A DNA stretch of 11,302 nucleotides from DATAEK01 sp036258055 (GCA_036258055.1 DATAEK010000103.1:1-11302), one strand, 5' to 3'; numbered from the stretch's first letter, positions 1 to 6,940 are shown. Notes: generated by a model not told the origin, from the sequence alone. Made by a program: numbers and translations.

Positions 1-654
1 CAGGTTGTGAAGAATCTCCGACCCGATTCTGCCGCGCTGCCGATTCGCGCCAATCACCGAGACCACGCGGGGCTCGAAGAACGGCCTCATCGACGCGGTT
101 GCGGCGAGCTGCGAACGCATCGCCGCTCTCGCCGAGTGATCCGCGGTCGCTTCGAGTGAGAGCTCGACGTGGTAGACGCCCGCCTGGATTCGGTGAGACA
201 CGCCGAACCCAGAGTCGAAGAAGACCTGCATCATCTTCCGGTTCTCGCCCATGACCTCCGCGTCGAAGACGCGGATTCCTTCGGCGCGAGCGACCTCGGC
301 CAGGCGCTCGAGCAGGCGGGTGCCGATGCCGTGCCCCTGGAGCGCGTCCGCAATCGCGAAGGCGACTTCCGCGCGATCACCCGATCGATGGAAGCCGGCG
401 AATGCGACCAACCGGCCGCCGCACTCTCCAATCAGCGCGCAGCCGCGCCCGCGATCGATCGGCACCAGATGCCGGATCTGATCCTCGTCGAGTTTCGGGA
501 CACCGAAGAAGCGGTGGTAGCGGCTCTCGGGCGACAGACCGTCGAAGAACGTCAGGAGCGCGGTGGCGTCTTCATGGCGCGCCCGGCGCAGCGTGAGCGT
601 CGAGCCGTCGCGCAGCACCACATCCCAGACTCGCCTGTCCATGTCGATGCTCAC
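1..654 (-). CDS. GNAT acetyltransferase fused to NDP-forming acyl-CoA synthetase (Pat-like), N-terminal part; runs off the window
   Basis: I translated the minus strand by hand; the frame is open to the window edge, giving 218 visible residues. Residues ~15-165 read as a GNAT fold: the acetyl-CoA pyrophosphate loop QGHGIG lies at 106-111, followed by the late motif GENRKMMQVFFDSGF at 136-150. After a ~25-residue linker, FEPRVVSVIGANRQRGRIG (194-212) matches the start of the CoA-binding Rossmann domain of NDP-forming acetyl-CoA synthetases. GNAT-first fusions to this large domain are known protein lysine acetyltransferases (Pat family), which acetylate AMP-forming acyl-CoA synthetases and other enzymes in response to metabolic state. 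The large domain often lacks ligase activity, which cannot be judged here. GTG at 654 is chosen; ATG at 642 is an equally possible start, and neither has a strong ribosome-binding site. The 169-base gap to the upstream flavin-binding gene leaves co-transcription open. Confidence 0.85.
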   Translation of the reverse strand, partial: MSIDMDRRVWDVVLRDGSTLTLRRARHEDATALLTFFDGLSPESRYHRFFGVPKLDEDQIRHLVPIDRGRGCALIGECGGRLVAFAGFHRSGDRAEVAFAIADALQGHGIGTRLLERLAEVARAEGIRVFDAEVMGENRKMMQVFFDSGFGVSHRIQAGVYHVELSLEATADHSARAAMRSQLAATASMRPFFEPRVVSVIGANRQRGRIGSEILHNL

Positions 655-731
655 GCTATCCCATTCTGCAGGGTTCGCGCCGTTTGTCCTGGTGCGGCGC
701 CACGATCCGGGCGAACGGTCACGACGGCAGG

Positions 732-751
732 GCCCGCCGTGCTCGGCGGGC
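732..751. repeat. Perfect 8-bp inverted repeat (hairpin) between two minus-strand genes
   Basis: GCCCGCCG (732-739), loop TGCT, CGGCGGGC (744-751). It lies 73 bases past the stop codon of the flavin-binding protein gene and about 80 bases before the Pat-like start. In the minus direction no T-run follows, so it is not a canonical intrinsic terminator. It could be a transcript 3'-end stabiliser or attenuating hairpin. Confidence 0.5.
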
Positions 752-823
752 ATTTGTCCGCACCGGCTGGGAAGACTTCGCGTGTCCCATCAACACTGAG
801 CGGGGCTGTGACCGGGCTGTGGC

Positions 824-1282
824 CTACTCGGATTCGGGTCGGGCGGCTCGCCGGCCGGTAAGCCGCTCGATGCGGATTCGATAGATGACGGGAATGGCGT
901 GTTCATCCCCGATTGCAAGCTTGGCCGCGCCCGGCAGCCACCAATGAGGGCGCTCCTCGAACAACTCGTTCGCGCGCCGGCGCGAGTGGCTGTCGCGGGC
1001 CGAGTCGCCGATCTCCTCGAAGCGGCCAACGATCACGACCGTCGACCAATGGTACTTGTCGACGATGCGCTCGACCTCGACGCAGACTTTCGGGTTCCCG
1101 CGCATCCAGTCGATTTTCTGCCCGACGGTCGAGAACCCGTAGAGGCAGTCCGCTTCCGCATCGAAGTACAGCGAGACAGGAACGATGTACGGCTGGCCAT
1201 CCCGGGCGCACCCCAGCCGCGCAACCGTGGTCAGTTGGAGGATTTCGCGGCATTCGGCCGGCGTCAACTCGTGAATCGTCAT
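824..1282 (-). CDS. Pyridoxamine 5'-phosphate oxidase-like flavin-binding protein (NimA-like)
   Basis: A 152-residue protein of the split-barrel flavin-binding superfamily. The N-terminus has the typical pattern ECREILQLTTVARLGC (10-25), then DGQPYIVPVSLYF (28-40), a strand ending YGFSTVGQKIDWMRGNP (48-64) and KVCVEVERI (65-73). This order matches the NimA / general-stress FMN-binding group, which includes 5-nitroimidazole resistance proteins and many uncharacterised cytoplasmic oxidoreductases binding FMN or F420. ATG at 1282 is chosen because homology begins there; the open frame runs 13 codons further to a candidate start at 1321. No strong ribosome-binding site is visible. It is divergent from the 1485 operon across 202 bases and co-directional with the Pat-like gene. 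True substrate unknown; family assignment is confident, NimA function is not. Confidence 0.85.
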   Translation of the reverse strand: MTIHELTPAECREILQLTTVARLGCARDGQPYIVPVSLYFDAEADCLYGFSTVGQKIDWMRGNPKVCVEVERIVDKYHWSTVVIVGRFEEIGDSARDSHSRRRANELFEERPHWWLPGAAKLAIGDEHAIPVIYRIRIERLTGRRAARPESE

Positions 1283-1390
1283 ACGGGCTCGAGCGATTCT
1301 ACCCCCAGAGCTCGATCGCACTGGCGAGCGATACTGCGGAGTTTTTCAGCCAGCCGCGAAATTGTTCCCACCCTGGGATTCAGGGCCGCT

Positions 1391-1402
1391 GTGGAATTCC
1401 AC
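1391..1402. promoter_or_regulatory. Perfect 12-bp palindrome upstream of the sigma-54 site
   Basis: GTGGAATTCCAC is a perfect palindrome ending 20 bases before the sigma-54 element at 1423. A looser inverted repeat, TCCCA-CCC-TGGGA, lies just upstream at 1366-1378. Either could bind a regulator of the 1485 operon or of the divergent flavin-protein gene. The role is inferred from position only. Confidence 0.35.
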
Positions 1403-1422
1403 GGGACTTATCTCCGTCCCGC

Positions 1423-1438
1423 TGGCAGCAGCGTTGCT
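1423..1438 (+). promoter_or_regulatory. Sigma-54 (RpoN) -24/-12 promoter of the winged-helix / haem-protein operon
   Basis: TGGCAGCAGCGTTGCT matches the sigma-54 consensus TGGCACG-N4-TTGCW, with the invariant GG (1424-1425) and GC (1436-1437) at the correct spacing. Predicted transcription start is ~1448, giving a leader of about 37 bases with a strong ribosome-binding site before the ATG at 1485. An enhancer-binding activator would be required; none is encoded in the window. Confidence 0.75.
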
Positions 1439-1474
1439 ACGACAACGTCAGGTCTGCTGGCTCGTGCAGCTGAT

Positions 1475-1479
1475 GGAGG
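1475..1479 (+). promoter_or_regulatory. Ribosome-binding site fixing the start at 1485
   Basis: GGAGG lies five bases before ATG 1485. The frame is open back to 1362 and has another ATG at 1473, but that ATG overlaps this site and lacks its own. The reading before 1485 does not resemble the family. Confidence 0.75.
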
Positions 1480-1484
1480 TTGTC

Positions 1485-1718
1485 ATGATCGCCGAATGCC
1501 GCAATCCGTCGGTGATGCCTCTCGAGGAGCTCGTGTGGCTCGTCGATGCCGAGTACAAGGAAATGCCGGGGATGCACCTGACGTTTGACCAGGCGAGGCG
1601 TCTGTTTGGACTCTCCGACGCCGATTGCCGGCGAGTACTCGACCATCTGGTCACCGTGGGAATCCTCATGGAAGACACGGCCCACCGCTTCTGTCGCCGC
1701 ACCGACGCCGCCTACTGA
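1485..1718 (+). CDS. Small winged-helix-like hypothetical protein
   Basis: A 77-residue protein. After a short N-terminus it reads LVWLVDAEYKEMPGMHLTFDQARRLFGLSDADCRRVLDHLVTVGIL in segments, then a short C-terminal strand ending RFCRR. The pattern of an amphipathic helix, 'PGM.LTf.QA.RLfGL', a cysteine before the recognition helix, and 'Lv..GiL' is one I recognise from a recurrent family of small uncharacterised proteins in acidobacteria and relatives. It looks like a MarR/MTA-type winged helix, so DNA binding is plausible but unproven. It is the first gene of an operon downstream of a sigma-54 element, with a strong GGAGG site. The next gene begins 9 bases after its stop. It could be an autoregulator of the operon; that is inference. 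Confidence 0.75.
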   Translation: MIAECRNPSVMPLEELVWLVDAEYKEMPGMHLTFDQARRLFGLSDADCRRVLDHLVTVGILMEDTAHRFCRRTDAAY

Positions 1719-1727
1719 GGATTTCGT

Positions 1728-2456
1728 GTGAGATCACACCTTCGCTCCGCTGTTCGATTGGTGAGCGCCGCCGCCGGTGCTGCGGCCGCGTCCTACACCG
1801 GCTACGTGACGGTTACGTGGTGGCGCTACGGCCAGCCGAAGTCGCCTCTTGGCGCTGAAGCGGATCCGCTGCTCGATCGGTTCATGCCGATCTACGAAGT
1901 GGCCGAACGTCATCAGATCGACGTTCACGCGCCGGCCGAGACCACGCTTGCCGCCGCCTGTGAGATGAACCTGCTCGACTCTCCGGTGACCCGAGCCATC
2001 TTCCGCGCGCGCGAGGTGATGCTCGGTTCGACTCCCGATACGGAACGCCGTCCTGCAGCGCTGCTGCCACTGGTGCAATCGCTCGGCTGGGGAGTACTCG
2101 CGGTGGTTGCTGGACGCGAGATCGTGGTCGGAGCCGTGACCAGGCCCTGGGAGCCGAACGTGACGTTCCGAGCGCTGCCGCCTGAGGAGTTCGCGGACTT
2201 TCACGATCCTGGCTACGCGAAGATTGTCTGGACGTTGCGCGCCGATCCGATCGGCGGATCGGAGTCGATATTTCGCACGGAAACGCGGGTGACCACGACC
2301 GATGCCGAGTCGCGCGCGAGATTTCGAGGCTACTGGTCATTTGTGTCACCCGGGATTCTGCTGATTCGACGACTGTTGCTCCAGCCGCTGCGGCGCGAGG
2401 CGGAACGGCGTGCACGGGACATGTGGGCGGTCGGGTCGGCAGTTCACGCAGGCTGA
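1728..2456 (+). CDS. Conserved hypothetical membrane-anchored protein (possibly SRPBCC-like)
   Basis: A 242-residue protein starting at GTG 1728, with GAGG seven bases upstream (overlapping the end of the previous gene). Residues ~9-31 are hydrophobic and alanine-rich, consistent with a single N-terminal membrane segment. The rest contains conserved-looking blocks: HAPAETTLAAACEMNLLDSP (67-86), VTRAIFRAREVMLG (87-100), SLGWGVLAVVAGREIVVGAV (118-137), TRPWEPNVTFRALPPEEF (138-155), KIVWTLRADP (165-174) and FRTETRV then YWSFVSPGILLIRRLLL (202-218). The strand-rich core with a long C-terminal helix suggests a START/SRPBCC-like fold, but I cannot name a family with certainty. It is the middle gene of the sigma-54 operon, so it may act at the membrane next to the downstream haem protein. 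Confidence 0.75.
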   Translation: MRSHLRSAVRLVSAAAGAAAASYTGYVTVTWWRYGQPKSPLGAEADPLLDRFMPIYEVAERHQIDVHAPAETTLAAACEMNLLDSPVTRAIFRAREVMLGSTPDTERRPAALLPLVQSLGWGVLAVVAGREIVVGAVTRPWEPNVTFRALPPEEFADFHDPGYAKIVWTLRADPIGGSESIFRTETRVTTTDAESRARFRGYWSFVSPGILLIRRLLLQPLRREAERRARDMWAVGSAVHAG

Positions 2457-2489
2457 GCTGAGGCCTCGAGATCGAGCGCTTCACTCCGG

Positions 2490-2494
2490 GGAGG
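2490..2494 (+). promoter_or_regulatory. Ribosome-binding site fixing the start at 2500
   Basis: GGGGAGG (2488-2494) ends five bases before ATG 2500. The longer open frame from 2410 overlaps the previous gene, and only the 2500 start gives a clean signal peptide. Confidence 0.75.
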
Positions 2495-2499
2495 CGATC

Positions 2500-3096
2500 A
2501 TGCCGCGCACTCCTGTCGTCTTGTTCATCGCCGGTTGCCTCGGCGCCGTCACGCTTGCGGAACAGTCGCCGAAGACGTTCACGTCGTGGCCCATTCGCGA
2601 GGCGCCGACGCAGCTGCAACTCGTCATCTCACACGCCGATGTCATCATCGTCACGATGCAGGATGCGATGTTGCGGCAGTTGACGGAAGCGCTCGATCGG
2701 GGCGGGCCGACCTCCGCCCTCGGTTCATGTCACCTGGACGCGACCGCTGTCAGTTATCGCGTCGGCCGGGAAGGCATCGCCGCGGGACGCACGAGCGATC
2801 GTCTCCGCAGTCCGACGAACGCTCCGCCGCGGTGGGCTGCGGATCTCGTCAAGGCCAATGCCGGGGCGCGGGCACGCGACGTCGAAGGCTTTGCCGTTGA
2901 TCTCGGACAGAAGGTGGGTGTGCTCCGTCCGATGGCGCAGCGGCCGATCTGCGCGAACTGTCACGGCCCTGCCGACCGCCTCAGCCCGGGGGTACGGCAA
3001 CTGCTCACCGAACGGTATCCCGTCGATCGCGCCGTCGGATTCGCAGACGGAGAGATTCGCGGGTGGTTCTGGGTCGAGATGCCCAAGCCGCGCTGA
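2500..3096 (+). CDS. DUF3365 (Tll0287-like) periplasmic c-type haem protein
   Basis: A 198-residue exported protein. Residues 1-20 form a short Sec signal (MPRTPVVLFIAGCLGAVTLA); IAGC at 10-13 could instead be a lipobox. Residues 55-115 show the DUF3365 pattern: LRQLTEALDRGGPTSALGSC (58-77), then RTSDRLRSPTNAPPRW (97-112). A single covalent-haem motif CANCH lies at 151-155, preceded by the typical RPI, and the end reads YPVDRAVGFADGEIRGWFWV (173-192). Known members bind one c-type haem in the periplasm or as sensor domains for redox or gas sensing. Here the domain stands alone, so it is likely a small electron carrier or redox sensor. Last gene of the operon, 43 bases after the previous stop. 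The downstream gene is convergent after 29 bases, with no clear terminator. Confidence 0.88.
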   Translation: MPRTPVVLFIAGCLGAVTLAEQSPKTFTSWPIREAPTQLQLVISHADVIIVTMQDAMLRQLTEALDRGGPTSALGSCHLDATAVSYRVGREGIAAGRTSDRLRSPTNAPPRWAADLVKANAGARARDVEGFAVDLGQKVGVLRPMAQRPICANCHGPADRLSPGVRQLLTERYPVDRAVGFADGEIRGWFWVEMPKPR

Positions 3097-3125
3097 GCCG
3101 GCATACTTTGGTCTCTGCGCGCCGA

Positions 3126-5522
3126 CTATTTCATGGCTCGTCTCACCAGCTTCTGCAGCTCCACGACCGTAACCGGGCAGAGGCCGATTGCGAGCGCGAG
3201 CACGGCGTCCCTGCGTGACAGCGGCGCGATCTGAAAGAACGCCTGGGTCGCCGGGATGGCGTGAATCGCCACCTGCACGAACACCGACGCGACCACGACG
3301 CCCAGGAGCCGAAGGTTGGTGAACGCGCCGACTTCCCAGAAGATGCGCGTCGGGCTGCGCGCCGCAAACGCGCGGAACAGCTCCGCGAAGACCAGCGTCG
3401 AAAAGGTCAGGCTGCGCGCCTGTGTGAGGTCTCTGGACGTAAAGGCCCAGACGAAGACGCCCAGGATAGCCGTCGCTTCAAGCAGGCCCGTCAGGACGAC
3501 GAATCGCCACTGTGCGCGACCCAACATCGGTTCCTGCGGATGGCGCGGCGGTCGCTGCAGGACGTCCTCGTCCGCCGGATCCATGACGAGCGCCAGCGCC
3601 GGCAATCCGTCGGTCACCACGTTGATCCACAACAGGTGCAGCGGGAGCAGCGGCAGCGGCAGGCCCACGAGCGCTGCCGCGAGCATCACCGCGAGCTCAC
3701 TGGTATTTCCCGCGAGGAGATAGACGAGGGTCTTGCGGATGTTGTCGAAGATGCCTCGCCCCTCGCGGACGGCGGCGACGACGCTCGCGAAGTTGTCGTC
3801 CGTGAGGATCATGTCCGAGGCTTCGCGTGTGACTTCCGTACCGGTCCGGCCCATCGCGATCCCGATGTGCGCCTCACGCAGGGCGGGCGCGTCGTTGACG
3901 CCGTCCCCGGTCATGGCCACGATGGCACCACGGGCTTTCCACGTCCGGACAATCGAGATCTTGTCCTCCGGCGTCGCGCGCGCGTGGACGACATCCTCGG
4001 CCGATGCGTTACCGTCGAGAATGCCCAGTTCGCGGGCGATGGCCCGTGCGGTCATCGGGTGATCGCCGGTGATCATCACTGTGGTGATCCCGGCGGCGCG
4101 CGCGGCCGCGACCGCTTCGATCGCCTCGGTTCGCGGAGGATCAGCGAGACCGATGAGCCCGACGAGCTCGAGATCGTGCTCTTCGATTCCCTGGCCGACG
4201 GCCACGGCAAGGACTCGAAGCCCGCGCGCGGCCATTTGCACGTTGGCTTCGGCGGCCGCCTCGATGTGACGCGAGCACAGCGGCAGGACGGCTTCGACCG
4301 CGCCTTTCACGTACACGCGGTCATCGGCGCGGGCAATCGACATCCGCTTGCGACCGGTCTCGAACGGCCTGACGAGCACACGTGGCCGGTCCGCTTCGAT
4401 GTCTGCCCGCGCGATGCCGCGCTCGGCGGCGGCGGCAAGAATCGCAACTTCCGTCGGATCCCCGACGCCGGTACGGGTATCCGCGTGCCACTCGGCGTCG
4501 CAGCAGGCGGCCGCCGTGAACAACAGCCGCTCGTGATCGCGTCCCCAGAGCTCGCGCACGGTCATCACGCCGGTGGTGAGCGTGCCGGTCTTGTCCGTGC
4601 AGATGACCGTCGCGCAGCCGAGCGTCTCGACGGCCGGCAGCCGGCGGATGAGGACATGGCGTGAGGCCATGCGCTGTACGCCGATCGCGAGCGCGATCGT
4701 CACGATCGCGGGAAGTCCTTCGGGGACGGCGGCGACCGCGAGCGAGACCGACGACAGGAGAACATCGAGCGCGGGCCAGCCGCGCATCCATCCGGCAACC
4801 GCCACTACCACGACAATGGCCAGGCAGATGACCAGGAGTACGCGGCTCACGCTGGCGAGGCGCCGCTGCAGAGGGGTGGCTGTGTCTTCTGCGGTTTCGA
4901 GCAGGTGCGCGATTCTGCCGAGCTCCGTCTTCATCCCGGTCGCGACCACCTCGGCGACGGCCGTGCCCGTCGCGACCGACGTGCCCATGAAAACGGAGTC
5001 GCGGCGCTCCGCGAGCGGCGTACCCGCAGGCACCTGCTCGATGGACTTCTCGACCGGCACGCTCTCGCCCGTGAGCGCCGCTTCATTGGTCGAGAGCGAA
5101 TGGGCGTCCAGCAGCCGGGCGTCCGCGGCGACGACGTCGCCCGCTTCGAGGAGCAATGCATCGCCCGGGACGACATCGGCCGCCGTGACGACGAGCGATC
5201 GCCCATCGCGCTGCACGCGGGCGCGCGGCGCCGTCATCGAGCGCAGCGCCAGGATGGCGCGCTCGGCACGATGTTCTTGAAAGAAGCCGACGATCCCGTT
5301 CAACACGACGATCGTGGCGATGGCCACTGCATCCGCCACTTCGCCGAGCGCCACTGACACGACGCACGCACCAATCAGCAGCCAGATCACCGGGCTGTTG
5401 AACTGCGCGGCCAGGACGCGCCACGCCGGCGTCGGAGGGCGCCGCTGAATCTCGTTCGGACCGTACTCGATCAGCCGGGCGGCCGCGGCTTCACCGGTCA
5501 ACCCGCGAACAGCGGGGCTCAT
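3126..5522 (-). CDS. P2A-type (calcium-class) cation-transporting P-type ATPase
   Basis: A 798-residue integral membrane pump. Key motifs: actuator TGES (151-154), M4 PEGLP (267-271), phosphorylation site DKTGTLT with Asp310, KGA (406-408), TGDHPMT (485-491), TGDGVND (538-544), M5 NTSEL (606-610) and M6 NVVTDGLP (634-641). The M4 Glu and M6 Asn634/Asp638 correspond to SERCA calcium ligands (site II). The M8 segment (FAELFRAFAARSP) lacks an equivalent of the SERCA site-I Glu908, as in Golgi Ca/Mn pumps, so one ion per cycle is likely. Calcium or manganese efflux is the best guess; other cations are possible. Start chosen at ATG 5522: a longer frame to 5612 would overlap the upstream dehydrogenase. 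The 37-base gap indicates co-transcription with that gene. Ribosome-binding site is weak. Confidence 0.93.
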   Translation of the reverse strand: MSPAVRGLTGEAAAARLIEYGPNEIQRRPPTPAWRVLAAQFNSPVIWLLIGACVVSVALGEVADAVAIATIVVLNGIVGFFQEHRAERAILALRSMTAPRARVQRDGRSLVVTAADVVPGDALLLEAGDVVAADARLLDAHSLSTNEAALTGESVPVEKSIEQVPAGTPLAERRDSVFMGTSVATGTAVAEVVATGMKTELGRIAHLLETAEDTATPLQRRLASVSRVLLVICLAIVVVVAVAGWMRGWPALDVLLSSVSLAVAAVPEGLPAIVTIALAIGVQRMASRHVLIRRLPAVETLGCATVICTDKTGTLTTGVMTVRELWGRDHERLLFTAAACCDAEWHADTRTGVGDPTEVAILAAAAERGIARADIEADRPRVLVRPFETGRKRMSIARADDRVYVKGAVEAVLPLCSRHIEAAAEANVQMAARGLRVLAVAVGQGIEEHDLELVGLIGLADPPRTEAIEAVAAARAAGITTVMITGDHPMTARAIARELGILDGNASAEDVVHARATPEDKISIVRTWKARGAIVAMTGDGVNDAPALREAHIGIAMGRTGTEVTREASDMILTDDNFASVVAAVREGRGIFDNIRKTLVYLLAGNTSELAVMLAAALVGLPLPLLPLHLLWINVVTDGLPALALVMDPADEDVLQRPPRHPQEPMLGRAQWRFVVLTGLLEATAILGVFVWAFTSRDLTQARSLTFSTLVFAELFRAFAARSPTRIFWEVGAFTNLRLLGVVVASVFVQVAIHAIPATQAFFQIAPLSRRDAVLALAIGLCPVTVVELQKLVRRAMK

Positions 5523-5559
5523 CGTTTGTCCATCACGGTCCTGCGCGGATCGCAACGAT

Positions 5560-6669
5560 TCAGCACTCGACCTCCGCCGGCTGCGGCGTCCGCACGATCT
5601 CTTGAGGCACACCGGCCGGATAGATTCCGACCTTCATCACGCCCGGCGCAGCGTGACGGAACAATTCGAACGCCTCCGGCAACTGCTCGAGCGAGAAGGC
5701 GTGGGTCACGAGCGGCGTGAGATCCAGCCGGTTCTGCATCACCATCGACATCAGTCGCCGCATCCGCTCTTTCCCGCCCGGACAGAGCGTGGTCACGATG
5801 CGTTGATCGCCGAGACCGGCATGAATCGCCTCGTAGGGTGCAGCGAGCTTACCGGAGTAGACGCCGAGGCTCGACAGGACGCCGCCCGGTCGTATCGATC
5901 GAAGCGCCATCTCGAACGTTTCTTGCCGTCCCAGCGCCTCGATCGCCACGTCCACGCCTCGTCCGTCGGTCATGTGCTTGATCGCGGCAATCACGTCAGA
6001 CGCTGCGGGATCGAGGACCACTGAGGCGCCGAATCGCCGGGCCATCGCCCGGCGATCGGGAAGCGGGTCGACACCGATGATCAGGCTCGCCCCGCGCAGG
6101 CGCGCGCCAACCGTCGCGCACAGGCCGATGGGACCCTGCGCGAAGACGGCGACGCTGTCGCCGATCCGGATGTTCCCGCTTTCTGCGCCTGAAATGCCAG
6201 TGGACGCGATGTCGGGCAGCATCAGGACCTGGGGATCCGACAGTTCATCAGGAACACGGGCGAGATTCGCTCTCGCGTCGGGCACGCGCAGGTATTCCGC
6301 CCAGGCCCCGTCGATGGTGTTGCCGAATCGCCACCCGCCGAGCGCGCCGTGACACTGCGAGTGCACGCCGTTCAGACAGTAGAAGCATTGTCCGCACGGC
6401 GTGATCGCGCCCACGATCACGCGCTGGCCGACAGCGTATTCGTCTTCGAGACCGGGTCCCAGCTCGTCGATGATCCCGACCGGCTCGTGTCCAAGGATGA
6501 GGCCCGGCCGAACCGGATACTCGCCTTTGACGATGTGGACATCGGTCCCGCAGATAGTCGTGGCCGTGATCCGGATGACTGCCTCACCCGCGCGAGGTCG
6601 CGGCTTCGGCACGCTCTCGACCCGAAGGTCGTCGACGCCGTGAAACACGACCGCTTTCATGGTTGCCAT
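5560..6669 (-). CDS. Zinc-dependent medium-chain alcohol dehydrogenase, secondary-alcohol-dehydrogenase-like
   Basis: A 369-residue cytoplasmic oxidoreductase of the MDR superfamily. Likely catalytic-zinc ligands are Cys40 (TTICGTD), His61-Glu62 (GHE) and Asp153 (LPDIASTG). Cys92, Cys95, Cys98 and Cys106 form a structural-zinc lobe. The nucleotide-binding loop is AQGPIG (177-182), followed by an acidic residue, Asp201, at the end of the next strand, which favours NAD over NADP. GGWRFGNTIDGAWAEYLRVPDA (111-132, read in parts) and TTLCPGGKERMRRL (293-306) closely resemble clostridial and Thermoanaerobacter isopropanol dehydrogenases, though those lack the four-cysteine lobe. ATG 6669 has an excellent AGGAGG site at 6679-6674. 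It leads an operon with the downstream P-type ATPase, behind a near-consensus sigma-54 promoter. Physiological substrate is unknown; a short-chain alcohol or aldehyde is likely. Confidence 0.92.
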   Translation of the reverse strand: MATMKAVVFHGVDDLRVESVPKPRPRAGEAVIRITATTICGTDVHIVKGEYPVRPGLILGHEPVGIIDELGPGLEDEYAVGQRVIVGAITPCGQCFYCLNGVHSQCHGALGGWRFGNTIDGAWAEYLRVPDARANLARVPDELSDPQVLMLPDIASTGISGAESGNIRIGDSVAVFAQGPIGLCATVGARLRGASLIIGVDPLPDRRAMARRFGASVVLDPAASDVIAAIKHMTDGRGVDVAIEALGRQETFEMALRSIRPGGVLSSLGVYSGKLAAPYEAIHAGLGDQRIVTTLCPGGKERMRRLMSMVMQNRLDLTPLVTHAFSLEQLPEAFELFRHAAPGVMKVGIYPAGVPQEIVRTPQPAEVEC

Positions 6670-6717
6670 GTCTCCTCCTCGGTGTTGTTTGTCCGCCGTC
6701 AGTCATCGTGTGACGCG

Positions 6718-6732
6718 GCAACAGCAGTGCCA
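6718..6732 (-). promoter_or_regulatory. Sigma-54 (RpoN) -24/-12 promoter of the dehydrogenase/ATPase operon
   Basis: Read on the minus strand from 6732 to 6718 the sequence is TGGCACTGCTGTTGC, matching TGGCAC-N5-TTGC exactly. Predicted transcription start ~6706 gives a leader of about 37 bases, with AGGAGG before ATG 6669. Position, orientation and spacing are all as expected for a real promoter. Confidence 0.82.
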
Positions 6733-6840
6733 GCGCACGCTAGCAGTTTTGTCGGCGGACCCATGATCAAGAGTCCCGACGAACGTGGCGAGCGTCCCGC
6801 CGAGGCGAAGAATCGCCGGCCGATGGCTGTCCGAGGAGTG

Positions 6841-6852
6841 GGGAAATTTCCC
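6841..6852. promoter_or_regulatory. Perfect 12-bp palindrome, candidate enhancer site
   Basis: GGGAAATTTCCC is a perfect palindrome. Its right half TTTCCC (6847-6852) also pairs with GGGAAA (6860-6865) across seven bases, so a tandem arrangement of half-sites is present. It lies ~110 bp upstream of the minus-strand -24 element and ~130 bp upstream of the plus-strand one, a usual distance for an activator of sigma-54 promoters. Binding protein unknown. Confidence 0.45.
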
Positions 6853-6920
6853 GTGTGGTGGGAAAAACCCCAAGGTCGAGACGAGCGTCTGGTTCCGCTA
6901 CTCTGGCGTCGCAATGCGCA

Positions 6921-6940
6921 ACTGCCGGAAAACCGGCAGT
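6921..6940. promoter_or_regulatory. Perfect 8-bp inverted repeat with AAAA centre, candidate operator or enhancer
   Basis: ACTGCCGG-AAAA-CCGGCAGT, 20 bp with no mismatch. It is ~40 bp upstream of the plus-strand sigma-54 element and ~190 bp upstream of the minus-strand one. The arrangement looks like a dimer binding site. No T-run follows on either strand, which argues against an intrinsic terminator. Confidence 0.5.

Noticed and set aside
668..682. Sigma-54-like CGGCGCGAACCCTGC on the minus strand before the GNAT-fusion gene
   Set aside because: Three mismatches at important positions, and the predicted start would fall at the start codon.
169..861. 230-codon plus-strand open frame
   Set aside because: It is antisense to the GNAT-fusion gene, which has clear family motifs; composition is shadow-like.
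899..1588. 229-codon plus-strand open frame
   Set aside because: It is antisense to the flavin-binding gene and runs out of frame through the sigma-54 region and the small winged-helix gene.
1882..2619. 245-codon minus-strand open frame
   Set aside because: It is antisense to the 242-residue hypothetical; Arg/Ser-rich composition with no motif.
3261..4664. 467-codon plus-strand open frame
   Set aside because: It is antisense to the P-type ATPase, whose motifs are complete. The translation is Arg/Asp/His-rich with no domain pattern, as expected for a high-GC shadow.
5523..5612. Longer N-terminus for the P-type ATPase (start at 5612)
   Set aside because: It would overlap the end of the dehydrogenase gene by 53 bases and adds an Arg/Ser-rich tail unlike the family.
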